Positions 9,874 through 21,966 of a DNA stretch of 64,000 nucleotides are shown piece after piece (positions within the stretch are counted from its first letter, which is position 1; each line of letters opens with the position of its first letter). The notes under the pieces were generated by a model. That model saw nothing but the letters and a program-made list of their open reading frames with translations, made no database searches and was not told the DNA's origin. A program made the position numbers and the translations under genes. Origin of the DNA: Rhodanobacter sp. PCA2 (GTDB lineage: Bacteria > Pseudomonadota > Gammaproteobacteria > Xanthomonadales > Rhodanobacteraceae). Where the stretch lies: the NCBI RefSeq assembly GCF_013620825.1, contig NZ_NJIC01000047.1, positions 61,244 to 125,243 on the forward strand, in the 5' to 3' direction.

Positions 9874-10887
9874 ATGCCCCACGGAAACGCCTCCACCCTG
9901 CTTGCCGATCTGGGCGGCACCAATGTGCGCTTCGCACTGGCCGGCCCGGATGCCACCTCGCCCCTGGTCATGGACAGCATCCGGCGTTACCGGGTGAAGG
10001 AATTTCCCTCGCTGGCCGATGCCGCGCGGCAGTACTTCGCCGACACCGGCCGCAGCGCGTCGCAGGCGGTGATCGCCGCGGCGGGCCGCATCGCCGGCGG
10101 CGAGACGGTGAAGGTCACCAACAACCCGTGGGCGATCGTGGCGCATGCGCTGCAGGCCGAACTGGGCATGCGCGCGGTGCACCTGGTGAACGACTTCGCC
10201 GCGCAAAGCATGGCGGTGCCGCTGCTGGCCGCCGACAGCCTGCTGCCGGTGGGCGCGCTGTCCGCGCCGAAACTGGACGGCACGCAGCCGCAGACCTTCG
10301 TGGTGATGGGCCCGGGCACCGGCCTGGGCGTGGCCGGCCTGCTGTGGCGCGACCAGAAGTGGATCGTGCTGGAAAGCGAAGGCGGCCACGCCGGCTTCGC
10401 CGCGCACACCACCGAGGACGTGGAGATCCTGCACCGGCTCAACGCGCGCTTCGGCCGCGTCTCCAACGAGCGCATGATCTGCGGCAACGGCCTGGTCAAC
10501 CTCTACCTCGCGCTGGCCGACATCGCCGGCCAGCCGGCCGAGGAATACACGCCCGAAGACATCACCGCGCGCGCCGAGGACGGCAGCGACCCGCTGTGCG
10601 TGCGCACGGTGGAAACGCTGGCCGGCATCTTCGGCAGCGTGGCCGGCGACCTGGTGCTGAGCCTGGGCGGCTGGGACGGCGTCTACCTCACCGGCGGCGT
10701 GCTGCCCTTCCTGCTGCCGTGGCTGCACCGCGGCGGTTTCCGCGAACGCTTCGAGGCCAAGGGCCGCTTCCGCGAAACGATGGAGCGCGTGCCCACGCTG
10801 GCCATCGTGCATCCCGAGCCGGGCCTGCTGGGCGCGGCGGCGATCGCCTTGAGCGCCGCCGGCCAGAGCCTGCAACTGCCGCACTGA
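9874..10887 (+). CDS. glk: Glucokinase (ROK-independent, GLK family)
   Basis: 337 residues. ATG 9874 precedes the ATP phosphate-binding motif LLADLGGTNVRFAL (9-22). Further blocks are KVTNNPWAI, LVNDFAAQSMA, MGPGTGLGVA and ESEGGHAGFA, then LTGGVLPFLLPWL (adenosine motif). These fit bacterial GLK-family glucokinase, which phosphorylates glucose to glucose-6-phosphate in the cytoplasm. It is followed after 61 bases by a HAD phosphatase and then an NdvA-type exporter on the same strand, so a loose sugar operon is possible. Confidence 0.93.
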   Translation: MPHGNASTLLADLGGTNVRFALAGPDATSPLVMDSIRRYRVKEFPSLADAARQYFADTGRSASQAVIAAAGRIAGGETVKVTNNPWAIVAHALQAELGMRAVHLVNDFAAQSMAVPLLAADSLLPVGALSAPKLDGTQPQTFVVMGPGTGLGVAGLLWRDQKWIVLESEGGHAGFAAHTTEDVEILHRLNARFGRVSNERMICGNGLVNLYLALADIAGQPAEEYTPEDITARAEDGSDPLCVRTVETLAGIFGSVAGDLVLSLGGWDGVYLTGGVLPFLLPWLHRGGFRERFEAKGRFRETMERVPTLAIVHPEPGLLGAAAIALSAAGQSLQLPH

Positions 10888-10948
10888 AACTTCCCGCTCG
10901 CATCGCGCGCGACCGCACGCCCTGCCCCGTCCGTTGCAAGGAATCCCC

Positions 10949-11632
10949 ATGTCCCGCCGCGACCACGCCTTCCTGTTCGACCTCGACGGCACCCTCGTCG
11001 ACAGCGTCTACCAGCACGTGCTGGCGTGGAAGGAAGCGCTGGATGCCGAAGGCATCGACCTCTCCGTGTGGCGCATCCATCGCCGCATCGGCATGAGCGG
11101 CGGCCTGTTCACCCGCATGCTGCTGCGCGAGACCGGCCAGGACATCGGCGAGGAGCGCCGCATCCGGCTGTACGACGCCCATGCCGAGGCCTTCAACCGC
11201 CTGCACGCGCAGGGTGCGGTGAAGCCGCTGCCCGGCGCGCGCGAACTGCTGGACTACCTCACCGCCGAGGACATTCCCTGGGCGATCGCCACCAGCGGCC
11301 AGCTGCGCACCGCGATCCACAACCTCGAGGCGCTCGGCGTCGACCCGTCCAGGGTGCCGGTGGTGACCCGCGACCAGGTGCGCCACGCCAAGCCCGATCC
11401 CGACCTGTTCCTCGCCGCCGCCGAACGGCTGGGCGTGGACATCACCCGCGCCATGGTGGTGGGCGACAGCGTGTGGGACATGCTCGCCGCGCAGCGCGCC
11501 CGCGCGCTCGGCATCGGCGTGCTCTCCGGCGGCTATGGCGAGGACGAACTCGCCCGCGCCGGCGCGTTCCGCGTGTACGAGGATCCGGCGGACATGCTGA
11601 GGCGCATCGACGAGGTGGCGGCGCGCGGCTGA
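10949..11632 (+). CDS. HAD family hydrolase (phosphatase/phosphoglucomutase-like)
   Basis: 227 residues. HAD motif I is FLFDLDGTLVDS (D11 and D13), motif II is ATSGQLRT, motif III is K in RHAKPDPDLFL, and motif IV is VVGDSVWDM. The helical cap is type C1 as in beta-phosphoglucomutase and sugar-phosphate phosphatases. ATG 10949 has AAGGAAT eight bases upstream; a TTG at 10934 is less likely. Neighbours (glucokinase, glucan-type exporter) suggest a sugar-phosphate substrate, but this is inference. Confidence 0.85.
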   Translation: MSRRDHAFLFDLDGTLVDSVYQHVLAWKEALDAEGIDLSVWRIHRRIGMSGGLFTRMLLRETGQDIGEERRIRLYDAHAEAFNRLHAQGAVKPLPGARELLDYLTAEDIPWAIATSGQLRTAIHNLEALGVDPSRVPVVTRDQVRHAKPDPDLFLAAAERLGVDITRAMVVGDSVWDMLAAQRARALGIGVLSGGYGEDELARAGAFRVYEDPADMLRRIDEVAARG

Positions 11633-11685
11633 GTCCGCTGCGCGCCATCCGGGGACGCTGAACAGGCTTCAAGGAGAACCGGCCC

Positions 11686-13448
11686 GTGCCCATTCTGCGG
11701 CTGTACGTGCGCGTGCTCGCCATGCTCGCCCCGGAACGCAGGCTGGCGATCGCGCTGGCCATCGCCAACCTTGCGCTGGCCGGCGTGTACTTCCTCGAAC
11801 CGCTGCTGTTCGGCAAGGTGGTGGATGCGCTCTCGTCGCCGCAGGCCGGCGCCGCGCCGCGACTGATCGCGCTGTGGGCGCTGGCCGGCTTCGGCGGCGT
11901 GACGGCGGCCGTGTGGACCTCGCTGCATGCCGATCGCCTCGCGCACCGGCGCCGGCTGGCCGCCATCGCGGCGTTCTTCGAGCACGCCGCCGCGCTGCCG
12001 CTGGCCTTCCACGGCGAGTACCACACCGGCCGCCTCGCGCGCATCATGAACAACGGCGTCAGCAACCTGTTCAACCTGTGGCTGAGCTTCTTCCGCGAGC
12101 ACCTGGCCACCTTGCTGTCGATCATCGTGATGGTGCCGCTGGCGCTGTCGATGAACTGGAAGCTGGCGCTGCTGATGATCGCGCTGATGCTCAGCTTCGC
12201 GATCTCCAACGCGGTCACCGTGCGGCGCACGCACAAGGCGCAAGGCGAAGTCGAGGAGCTGCACAACGAGATCGCCACGCGCGCCGGCGACGTGTTCGGC
12301 AACGTCACCGTGGTGCAGAGCTTCACCCGGCTGCGCAACGAAGCCGCCGCGATGAAGGCCATGATGGCGCGCGTGCTGGCCGCGCAGTATCCCGTGCTGC
12401 GCGGCTGGGCGATCCTTTCGGTGCTGAACCGCGCGGCCAGCACGCTGACCATCGTGGCGATCTTCGCGCTCGGCGCCTCGCTGCACGCGCGCGGCGAGAT
12501 CACGGTGGGCGGCATCGTCAGCTTCGTCGGCTTCGCGATCATGCTGATCGGCCGGCTCGAACAGTTCGCCAGCTTCCTCTCCAGCCTGTTCTTCCAGACG
12601 CAGTCGCTGCAGGACTTCTTCGCCGTGCTGGACGCGCGCCCGACGATCGTCGACGCGCCCGGCGCGACCGCGCTGCCGCGCGTGCGCGGCGAGGTGGTGT
12701 TCGACAAGGTGAGCTTCGGCTACGACCCGGTGCAGCCGGCGCTGCACGACCTCAGTTTCCGCGCGGCGCCGGGCGACACCATCGCCCTGGTCGGCCCCAC
12801 CGGCGCGGGCAAGAGCACCGTGCTGAGCCTGCTGTATCGCGCCTACGACCCGTCCGGCGGCACGGTCGCCATCGACGGCCACGACATCCGCGGCGTCACG
12901 CTCGATTCGCTGCGGCAGAACATCGGCGTGGTGTTCCAGGACCCGGGCATGTTCTACCGCTCCATCCTCGACAACCTGCGCGTGGGCAAGCCGGACGCCG
13001 ACCTTGCCGAGATCGAGAGGGCGGTCGCCGCGGCCGAGGCCGCCGCCTTCATCGCGCGCAAGCCGGAAGGACTGGAAACCCTGGTCGCCGAGCGCGGCCG
13101 CTCGCTTTCCGGCGGCGAGCGCCAGCGTCTCGCGATTGCCCGCGCGATGCTCAAGGACGCGCCGATACTGGTGCTGGACGAAGCCACCAGCGCGCTGGAC
13201 AACGCCACCGAGGTGCGCATCCAGCGCGCGCTCGACACGCTCACCCGCGGCCGCACCACCTTCGTGATCGCGCACCGCCTGTCCACGGTGCGCAACGCGG
13301 ACCTGATCCTGGTGCTGGAAAACGGGCGGCTGGTGGAACAAGGGCGCTTCGACGAACTGATCCGCCAGGGCGGCCTGTTCGCGCGGCTGGCCGAGGACGG
13401 CAAGTTCGCGCCGGACGCTGCAGAGGCCCGCAGCGCGGAAGCGGCCGA

Positions 13449-13452
<4 letters not shown>
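11686..13452 (+). CDS. ABC transporter, fused permease/ATPase, NdvA-like (glucan exporter family)
   Basis: 588 residues starting with GTG 11686, with a strong AAGGAGA (11671-11677). The transmembrane domain (about 20-300) contains the HTGRLARIMNNGVSNLFNLWLSFFREHLATL region typical of NdvA/ChvA cyclic beta-1,2-glucan exporters. The ATPase domain shows Walker A GPTGAGKST (about 370), Q-loop VFQDPGMF, signature LSGGERQRLAIARA (about 474), Walker B VLDEATSALD and H-loop IAHRLSTVRNAD. No glucan synthase (NdvB) gene is nearby, so the exported molecule is not certain. The stop overlaps the last four bases of the antisense helicase gene. Confidence 0.87.
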
Positions 13453-16490
<3,038 letters not shown>

Positions 16491-16617
16491 AACGCCGAGC
16501 TTAGCAGGCTCATGCGGGAGTTCGCGTGCACAAACGCGCGTTCAGGTATGGACAGGGGGGCGGTCCGATCCCCGCGCGTGGCCGGCCGGCGGCCGCGACA
16601 CGCGGGCCGCCTGACGC

Positions 16618-17643
16618 TCAGGCGTTGCCGAACAGCCCGCGCGGATATTCCGGCTTCTGCTCGCGCGCCATCAGCAGCTTCAGCCCCTCGGCCGGGGTGA
16701 CCTCGCCGTGCAACACGGCGCGCACGCCGGCGCTGATCGGCAGGTCCAGCGCGTGCTGGTCGGCCAGACGGGCGACCTCGTCCGCGGTGAGCACGCTTTC
16801 CACCACCTGGCCGATCTGGCGCACCGCCTCGTCGATGGCGATGCCCTTGCCGAGCGCGAGGCCCAGCCGGCGGTTGCGCGACAGGTCGCCGGTGCAGGTG
16901 AGCACCAGGTCGCCGAGGCCGGACAGGCCGATCAGGGTTTCCGGCCGCGCGCCCAGCGCCACGCCGAGGCGCAGCATCTCGTTCATGCCGCGGGTGATCA
17001 GGCCGGCGCGGGCGTTGAGGCCCAGGTTCATGCCGTCGGCGATGCCGGTGGCCACCGCCAGCACGTTCTTCATCGCGCCGCCGAGTTCGGCGCCCAGCAT
17101 GTCGCCGCCGGTGTAGGCGCGCAGGTTGGGCGCGTGCAGCAGGTTGGCGACGCGCTGCGCGCAGGCGGCATCCTCCGAATGCACGGTGACCGCGCTGGGC
17201 AAACCGGCCGCCACTTCCCTGGCGAACGAAGGCCCGGTGATCACGGCCGCCGGGCTGCCCGGCAGGCGCTTGGCCACCAGCTCATGCAGGAAGCGCCCGG
17301 TGCCGGGCTCGAAGCCCTTGGTGGCCCAGGCGATCGCCGCGCCCGCGTCGAGCAGCGGCGCGACGTCCTCCAGCATCGAGGCGAAGGCGTGGCTGGGCAC
17401 CACCAGCAGCACGATGGCGGCGCCATGCACCGCGGTGGCCAGGTCCGGCTCGTAGCGCAAGGCTTCCGGCAACTCGATGCCCGGCAGGTAGCGCTGGTTG
17501 CAGCGGGCCGCGGCCATTGCCGCCAGGGCGGCCGGATCGCGGCCCCACAGCCGCGTCGGCACGCCGTTGCGCGCCGTCAGGGCGGCCAGCGCCGTGCCCC
17601 AGGAACCGGCACCGAGTACCGCCAGGGTCGGATGCTGCGTCAT
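16618..17643 (-). CDS. gpsA: Glycerol-3-phosphate dehydrogenase [NAD(P)+]
   Basis: 341 residues. N-terminal Rossmann [14 protein letters not shown] (8-21) binds NAD(P)[39 protein letters not shown] (catalytic Lys) and [23 protein letters not shown] are signature blocks. It reduces dihydroxyacetone phosphate to sn-glycerol-3-phosphate for phospholipid synthesis, feeding PlsB, which is also encoded in this window. It lies 9 bases downstream of secB on the same strand, the usual gammaproteobacterial order. Confidence 0.96.
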   Translation of the reverse strand: MTQHPTLAVLGAGSWGTALAALTARNGVPTRLWGRDPAALAAMAAARCNQRYLPGIELPEALRYEPDLATAVHGAAIVLLVVPSHAFASMLEDVAPLLDAGAAIAWATKGFEPGTGRFLHELVAKRLPGSPAAVITGPSFAREVAAGLPSAVTVHSEDAACAQRVANLLHAPNLRAYTGGDMLGAELGGAMKNVLAVATGIADGMNLGLNARAGLITRGMNEMLRLGVALGARPETLIGLSGLGDLVLTCTGDLSRNRRLGLALGKGIAIDEAVRQIGQVVESVLTADEVARLADQHALDLPISAGVRAVLHGEVTPAEGLKLLMAREQKPEYPRGLFGNA

Positions 17644-17652
17644 GCGGCTGGC

Positions 17653-18165
17653 TCAGCTGTTGAGCGTGGCCGGGGCGTCCCCGCCGCCGGCCATGCGGCG
17701 CTGCTGCTCGGCGTACAGGGCGTCGAAGTTGATCGGCTGCAGCAGGAACGGCGGGAAGCCGCCCTCCAGCACCATCGACGAGATCACCTGGCGCGCGTAG
17801 GGGAACAGCAGGTTCGGGCAATAGCTGCCGATCACGCCGGAGAGGTCGTTCTCGCCGAAGCCGGAGATGCCGAACAGGCCGGCCTGCTCCACCTCGGCCA
17901 GGTAGGCGGTGCGCTCGCCCAGGGTGCAGGTCAGGGTGACGCTGAGCACCACTTCGTACAGGTCGTTGCCCAGGTCCATGGCCTTGTGGCCCAGGTTGAG
18001 CTGCACCTGCGGCGCGGTCTGGTCGCTCTCGCCGGAGAACTCCTGGAAGATCTGCGGCGCGCCGGGCACCTCGAAGGACACGTCCTTCACGTAGATCTTC
18101 TGCAGCACCAGCTGCGGCTGGTTGCCCTGCGCGCTGGCCTGGCCGTTGGCGATGACTTCTGCCAT
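17653..18165 (-). CDS. secB: Protein-export chaperone SecB
   Basis: 170 residues. The blocks LVLQKIYVKDVSFEVPGAP, FGISGF (SecA-contact area), LGSYCPNLLFPYAR-type IGSYCPNLLFPYARQVIS and GGFPPFLLQPINFDALY are diagnostic of SecB. The cytoplasmic tetramer keeps preproteins unfolded and hands them to SecA. It is transcribed divergently from rpmB and precedes gpsA. Confidence 0.96.
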   Translation of the reverse strand: MAEVIANGQASAQGNQPQLVLQKIYVKDVSFEVPGAPQIFQEFSGESDQTAPQVQLNLGHKAMDLGNDLYEVVLSVTLTCTLGERTAYLAEVEQAGLFGISGFGENDLSGVIGSYCPNLLFPYARQVISSMVLEGGFPPFLLQPINFDALYAEQQRRMAGGGDAPATLNS

Positions 18166-18263
18166 GGGGATTCCTCTGTAGGTCTGGCGTAATTAAAGAG
18201 GTCGATTGTTTCATACCTGCCGGCCCCATGGATACGCGCCGATGACGCGGTTTGGCCGACGGA

Positions 18264-18293
18264 TTGCGCACGGGCCTGTTTTTGCGGGATAAT
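18264..18293 (+). promoter_or_regulatory. Probable sigma70 promoter of rpmB-rpmG
   Basis: TTGCGC at 18264-18269 and GATAAT at 18288-18293 are separated by 18 bases. Transcription would start near 18300, about 160 bases before the rpmB start codon. No other well spaced pair was seen closer to the gene. Read by eye only. Confidence 0.55.
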
Positions 18294-18299
18294 GCACGG

Positions 18300-18459
18300 C
18301 TTGTCATTGCCGACCCGAGCCATTCGGGGAGTCCGCCACGCGATGCGGACCTTGCGGCGAAGCAGGCGCAACACCCTCCAGCATCGCGTGGCGCATGGCG
18401 CCGCTGGGCCGATGTCGCCCTGGCCAACGGGCGGTCTACGGAACATCACGGAGCTCATC
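18300..18459 (+). promoter_or_regulatory. Long structured 5' leader of rpmB-rpmG
   Basis: The segment between the probable promoter and rpmB holds a small hairpin (CCCGA 18314-18318 with TCGGG 18324-18328). It also holds a perfect 13-base inverted repeat, CGCCACGCGATGC at 18334-18346 and GCATCGCGTGGCG at 18381-18393, enclosing 34 bases. A leader of this length and structure could allow feedback by L28, L33 or another r-protein, or it could be transcript-stability structure. No known leader family was recognised. Confidence 0.45.
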
Positions 18460-18696
18460 ATGGCCCGCATTTGCCAAGTCACCCAAAAGGGTGTGCAGAC
18501 CGGCAACAACGTCTCGCACGCCAACAACAAGACCCGTCGCCGCTGGTTGCCGAACCTGCACGAGCGCCGCTTCTGGGTCGCCAGCGAGAACCGCTGGGTC
18601 AAGCTGCGCGTTTCCAACCACGCGCTGCGCACCATCGACAAGAAGGGCATCGAGGCCGTGATCGCCGAGCTGCGTGCCCGCGGTGAGAAGGTCTGA
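18460..18696 (+). CDS. rpmB: 50S ribosomal protein L28
   Basis: 78 residues from ATG 18460. The start [21 protein letters not shown] and the block [14 protein letters not shown] are the L28 signature. Only Cys5 is present, so no zinc ribbon (C-minus type). It binds the large ribosomal subunit near the E site. It is followed by rpmG after 11 bases, the standard two-gene operon. Confidence 0.97.
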   Translation: MARICQVTQKGVQTGNNVSHANNKTRRRWLPNLHERRFWVASENRWVKLRVSNHALRTIDKKGIEAVIAELRARGEKV

Positions 18697-18707
18697 GGAG
18701 AACAGTC

Positions 18708-18875
18708 ATGGCCAAAGGTGCAAACGACAAGATCCGCCTGATTTCTTCGGCCGGTACCGGCCACTTCTACACCACGCAGAAGAACAAGAAGAACACGCCG
18801 GAAAAGTTCGAGTTCAAGAAGTACGATCCGGTCGTGCGCAAGCACGTGATCTACAAGGAAGGCAAGATCAAGTAA
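18708..18875 (+). CDS. rpmG: 50S ribosomal protein L33
   Basis: 55 residues, ATG 18708 with GAGGAGAA at 18695-18702. [21 protein letters not shown] and [19 protein letters not shown] are the classical L33 sequence. It has no cysteines, so it is the zinc-independent (C-minus) form. It is the second gene of the rpmB operon, closed by the terminator at 18921-18951. Confidence 0.97.
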   Translation: MAKGANDKIRLISSAGTGHFYTTQKNKKNTPEKFEFKKYDPVVRKHVIYKEGKIK

Positions 18876-18920
18876 GCCCGCCCCGGGCGGAACGCATCGC
18901 CGTTCCGTCCATGCGTGGAG

Positions 18921-18951
18921 CGAAAACCCCGGCCCTGTGCCGGGGTTTTCG
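18921..18951 (+). terminator. Rho-independent terminator of rpmB-rpmG
   Basis: CGAAAACCCCGG (18921-18932) pairs perfectly with CCGGGGTTTTCG (18940-18951) around a 7-base loop, giving a 12-pair stem followed by TTTG. It lies 45 bases after the rpmG stop. Confidence 0.85.
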
Positions 18952-19209
18952 TTTGTGGGGTCCGCCGGGCCGCGCGTTCAGCAAGCGCCCGTCCGCCCCA
19001 TGCGGCCACGCCGTCTGCCGAGTCCCTTTTGCGTTGCGCGGACGATCCCGCATCGAGAATCTGGTTGTCTCTCACGATCTGCTTCGGCGCGCGTCACGAC
19101 TCCGCCTGGCGGTTGTCACGCCGCAACGCGCAATGGCATCATCGAACCACGTCCAGGCCGTTCCGCCCGGCATTGCGCCGCGCGGCCCCGACTCGAAGAA
19201 ACCGACCCC
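18952..19209. other. Intergenic stretch between rpmG terminator and TetR gene
   Basis: About 260 bases after the terminator (334 bases between the two genes). No convincing gene, tRNA or hairpin was seen. The short readings here have no recognisable product. It must contain the TetR-gene promoter, but no clear -35/-10 pair stood out. Confidence 0.4.
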
Positions 19210-19854
19210 ATGCCCGCCGCCACCAGCCCCAACCGGCCGAGCCACGCACGTGCCCGCCGCAAGCACGGGCCGCCGGTGGACAAGTACGATTCGCGCCGCG
19301 CCGAACTGGCCGATGCCGCGCTGCAGACGCTGGCCGAAATGGGCTACGCCCGCACCAGCCTGCGCGAGATCGCGCAGAACTCGGTGTTCTCGCACGGCGT
19401 GCTGCACTACTACTTCCAGGACAAGCTGGACCTGATCACCTGCAGCATCCGGCAGTACAAGAGCAAGTGCGCCACCCGCTACGACCAGGTGGTTGCCGAG
19501 GCACGCACCCGCGAGGAACTGGTGGCCGGCTTCCTCGACAAGATCGAGGACACCATCCGCCACGAGGCGCAACTGCATTGCCTCTGGTACGACCTGCGCT
19601 CGCAGGCGCTGTTCGAGCCGGGCTTCCGCGAAGACGTCGCCGTGATCGACCAGAAGCTGCAGGACATGATCTGGCGCGTGGTGACGCGCTACACCGAACT
19701 CGGCGGCCAGACGCCCAAGGTCTCGCCCGGCATCGCCTACGCCATGCTGGACGGCCTGTTCCAGAAGCACCTGCTGCAGCACATCAGCGGCAAGCCCGAA
19801 GCGATCCCGGAACTGCTGGTGCAGATTCGCGGCACGTTGCCTTTGTTGGCCTGA
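19210..19854 (+). CDS. TetR family transcriptional regulator
   Basis: 214 residues from ATG 19210. After a basic 25-residue N-terminus, the DNA-binding domain reads AALQTLAEMGYARTSLREIAQNSVFSHGVLHYYFQDKLDLI (shown here as one region, about 36-77), with the YYF-x-DK end typical of TetR. The C-terminal ligand domain (80-214) is all-helical. The effector is unknown. Neighbours are unrelated in function (r-protein operon, DUF3016 gene), so its target cannot be inferred. Confidence 0.87.
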   Translation: MPAATSPNRPSHARARRKHGPPVDKYDSRRAELADAALQTLAEMGYARTSLREIAQNSVFSHGVLHYYFQDKLDLITCSIRQYKSKCATRYDQVVAEARTREELVAGFLDKIEDTIRHEAQLHCLWYDLRSQALFEPGFREDVAVIDQKLQDMIWRVVTRYTELGGQTPKVSPGIAYAMLDGLFQKHLLQHISGKPEAIPELLVQIRGTLPLLA

Positions 19855-19987
19855 GCCGTCGCTCGAACCCGCGGCGCCCATGCAACCGCGACGGAAGCGC
19901 GCACCCATGCACGCCCGTACACCGCAACGGCGCCTGGACGTTATCGTTGGGTATCCGGGCTGCATGCCCACGCCGAGGAAAGCCGCC

Positions 19988-20539
19988 ATGAAATGCCGGA
20001 CCACCCTGCAGTTGCTGCTTGCCGCGATGACGCTGCTCGGAATGCCCGCGATGGCCGCGGCCGCGACGCCTCCCGCGGCCACTGCGGATACCGCGACTGC
20101 CGCGAACGTCACGGTCACCTACGACCAGCCCGAGAAGTTCACCGAGACGCGCAAGCTGCGCTCGCTGGCGCCCACGCGCCTGGACGACGGCTACCTGAAG
20201 ACGCTCAAGACCTACATCGAGACCCGTGCCGGCAAGATGCTGCCGCCGGGCGACCGGCTGGACATCGTGGTGACCGACATCGACCGCGCGGGCAGTTTCG
20301 AGCCGTGGCGCCGGGGCACGATGCAGGAGGTGCGCATCATCAAGGACATCTACCCGCCGCGCATCGACCTGCATTTCCGCCTGCTCGACGCCAGCGGCAA
20401 GGTGATCCGCGAGGGCGAGCGCAAGCTGCGCGATCCGGGCTTCATGTCCAGCGGCGGCGCGACTTCGAGCAACGACAGCCTGCGCTACGAGAAGGCCCTG
20501 CTCGACCGCTGGCTGCGCAAGGGTCCCGACCAGCTCTGA
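19988..20539 (+). CDS. DUF3016 domain-containing periplasmic protein
   Basis: 183 residues. A signal peptide (about 1-26, ending AMAAAA) is followed by a single domain with VTVTYDQPEKFTE, LDIVVTDIDRAGSFEPW, VRIIKDIYPPRIDLHFRL and the C-terminal YEKALLDRWLRKGP. This matches the DUF3016 family of small exported proteins in Xanthomonadales and related groups; function unknown. It ends before a shared terminator with the convergent desaturase. Confidence 0.8.
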   Translation: MKCRTTLQLLLAAMTLLGMPAMAAAATPPAATADTATAANVTVTYDQPEKFTETRKLRSLAPTRLDDGYLKTLKTYIETRAGKMLPPGDRLDIVVTDIDRAGSFEPWRRGTMQEVRIIKDIYPPRIDLHFRLLDASGKVIREGERKLRDPGFMSSGGATSSNDSLRYEKALLDRWLRKGPDQL

Positions 20540-20573
20540 ACGCGCCGGTGGTCGAAGTCTGATCGTCCCAAAC

Positions 20574-20602
20574 GAAAGGCCCGCCTTGAAGGCGGGCCTT
20601 TC
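20574..20602. terminator. Bidirectional terminator between DUF3016 and desaturase genes
   Basis: GAAAGGCCCGCC (20574-20585) and GGCGGGCCTTTC (20591-20602) form a perfect 12-pair stem with loop TTGAA. T- and A-rich edges allow function in both directions, as expected between convergent genes ending at 20539 and 20626. Confidence 0.8.
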
Positions 20603-20625
20603 TCGTGCTGGCGATGGATGCCGGA

Positions 20626-21816
20626 TCAGGCGGCAACCGCGTAGCTCCTGAGCCTGCCGGCGAATTCCTGCAGCGAACGGATGCCGCTCTGCTCGGCCTC
20701 GACGATCCACTGCTGCAGGCCCTTCAGCGCCTGGTCGGCGCCGCGCTGCTCCATCAGGGCGGCGAGGCGGCTGCGGAAGTCGCACACGGTGCGCAGGGTC
20801 GGGCGCTTGGCCAGCACGGCCTGCAGCTTGCTGCTGCCGTCGCTGTCGAGCCAGCGGCCGCCGTCGGCCAGCGCGCGGCGCAGGCGGCGCGGCACCGACT
20901 TGATGCTTTCGCCGGCGTGCTGCGCCTCGTCGCGCAGGGTGGGCACGATCACGTTGCGGTAGTAGTCGGTCATCGCCTGGAAGCGATGGGTGAGCAGGGC
21001 CTTCAGCGTCTCGGCGTCGGGCAGCGGCACGTTGGGGCGCACGTCGAGCGTGGGCGCCACGCGCAGCACCTTGGCGAGGCCCACGGCGCGCAGGCCGCAG
21101 ATCGCCGCCCAGCCGATGTCGAACTCCCACTTGCGCAGCGCGAACTTCGCCGAGCTGGGGAAGGCATGGTGGTTGTTGTGCAGCTCCTCGCCGCCGATCC
21201 AGAAGCCCCACGGCAGCAGGTTGCGCGAGGTGTCGGCGCTCTCGAAGTTGCGGTAGCCGGCCCAGTGGCCGATGCCGTTGACGAAGCCGGCGGCCCAGAA
21301 CGGGATCCAGATCATCTGCACGGCCCAGATCGCCGCGCCGATCACGCCGAACAGCGCGAGGTCGATCACCAGCATCAGCGCCGGGCCCCAGTACGGATGC
21401 CCGCCGTAGACCTTGCGCTCCACCCAGTCGTCCGGCGCGCCGCGGCCGTACTGCTGCATGTCTTCCTTCGAGGCGCAGGCGTCGCGGTACAGCGAGACGC
21501 CGTCCCAGAACACCTTCTTGATGCCGTAGATCACCGGGCTGTGCGGATCTTCCTCGGTCTCCACCTTGGCGTGGTGCTTGCGGTGCACCGCCACCCACTC
21601 GCGGGTGACCATGCCGGTGCTGAGCCAGCCCCAGAAGCGGAAGAAGTGCGCAAGCACGGGGTGGAAATCCACGCCGCGATGGGTCTGGCTGCGATGCAGG
21701 TACAGCGTCACCGTGAAGATGGTGAGCTGGGTCACCACCAGCAGGTAGACCAGCATGCCCATCCAGCTGGCGTGCGTCAGGCCGCTGGACAGGAAGTTCA
21801 GCACGGTATCGAACAT
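20626..21816 (-). CDS. Fatty acid desaturase (delta-9 acyl desaturase type)
   Basis: 396 residues. Four hydrophobic segments and three histidine boxes are visible: HRSQTH (41-46), HRKHH (78-82) and HNNHH within ELHNNHHAFP (about 215). These bind the di-iron centre of membrane acyl-CoA/acyl-lipid desaturases. The C-terminal 170 residues are soluble and helical, longer than in plain DesA. The product is unsaturated fatty acids made aerobically for membrane fluidity. It is divergent from the ABC operon, sharing a 150-base region. Confidence 0.9.
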   Translation of the reverse strand: MFDTVLNFLSSGLTHASWMGMLVYLLVVTQLTIFTVTLYLHRSQTHRGVDFHPVLAHFFRFWGWLSTGMVTREWVAVHRKHHAKVETEEDPHSPVIYGIKKVFWDGVSLYRDACASKEDMQQYGRGAPDDWVERKVYGGHPYWGPALMLVIDLALFGVIGAAIWAVQMIWIPFWAAGFVNGIGHWAGYRNFESADTSRNLLPWGFWIGGEELHNNHHAFPSSAKFALRKWEFDIGWAAICGLRAVGLAKVLRVAPTLDVRPNVPLPDAETLKALLTHRFQAMTDYYRNVIVPTLRDEAQHAGESIKSVPRRLRRALADGGRWLDSDGSSKLQAVLAKRPTLRTVCDFRSRLAALMEQRGADQALKGLQQWIVEAEQSGIRSLQEFAGRLRSYAVAA

Positions 21817-21966
21817 CGTGAAAAGACTCGGGTGAAAGTGAGGGCAGTCTAGAAGGGGATTCCCATACCCGCCAGCATGTTAGGGCGTGATGGTTTGTGC
21901 TTTCGTTAAACCGGTCCGTGAAGGCGACCGGTTGTATGAAGGTGGGGCCGCATCGACAATCGCGCA

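Noticed and set aside
21911-21937. ACCGGT pair in the desaturase/ABC divergent gap as an operator
   Set aside because: Two ACCGGT hexamers are short GC-rich words expected by chance here, without other symmetry.
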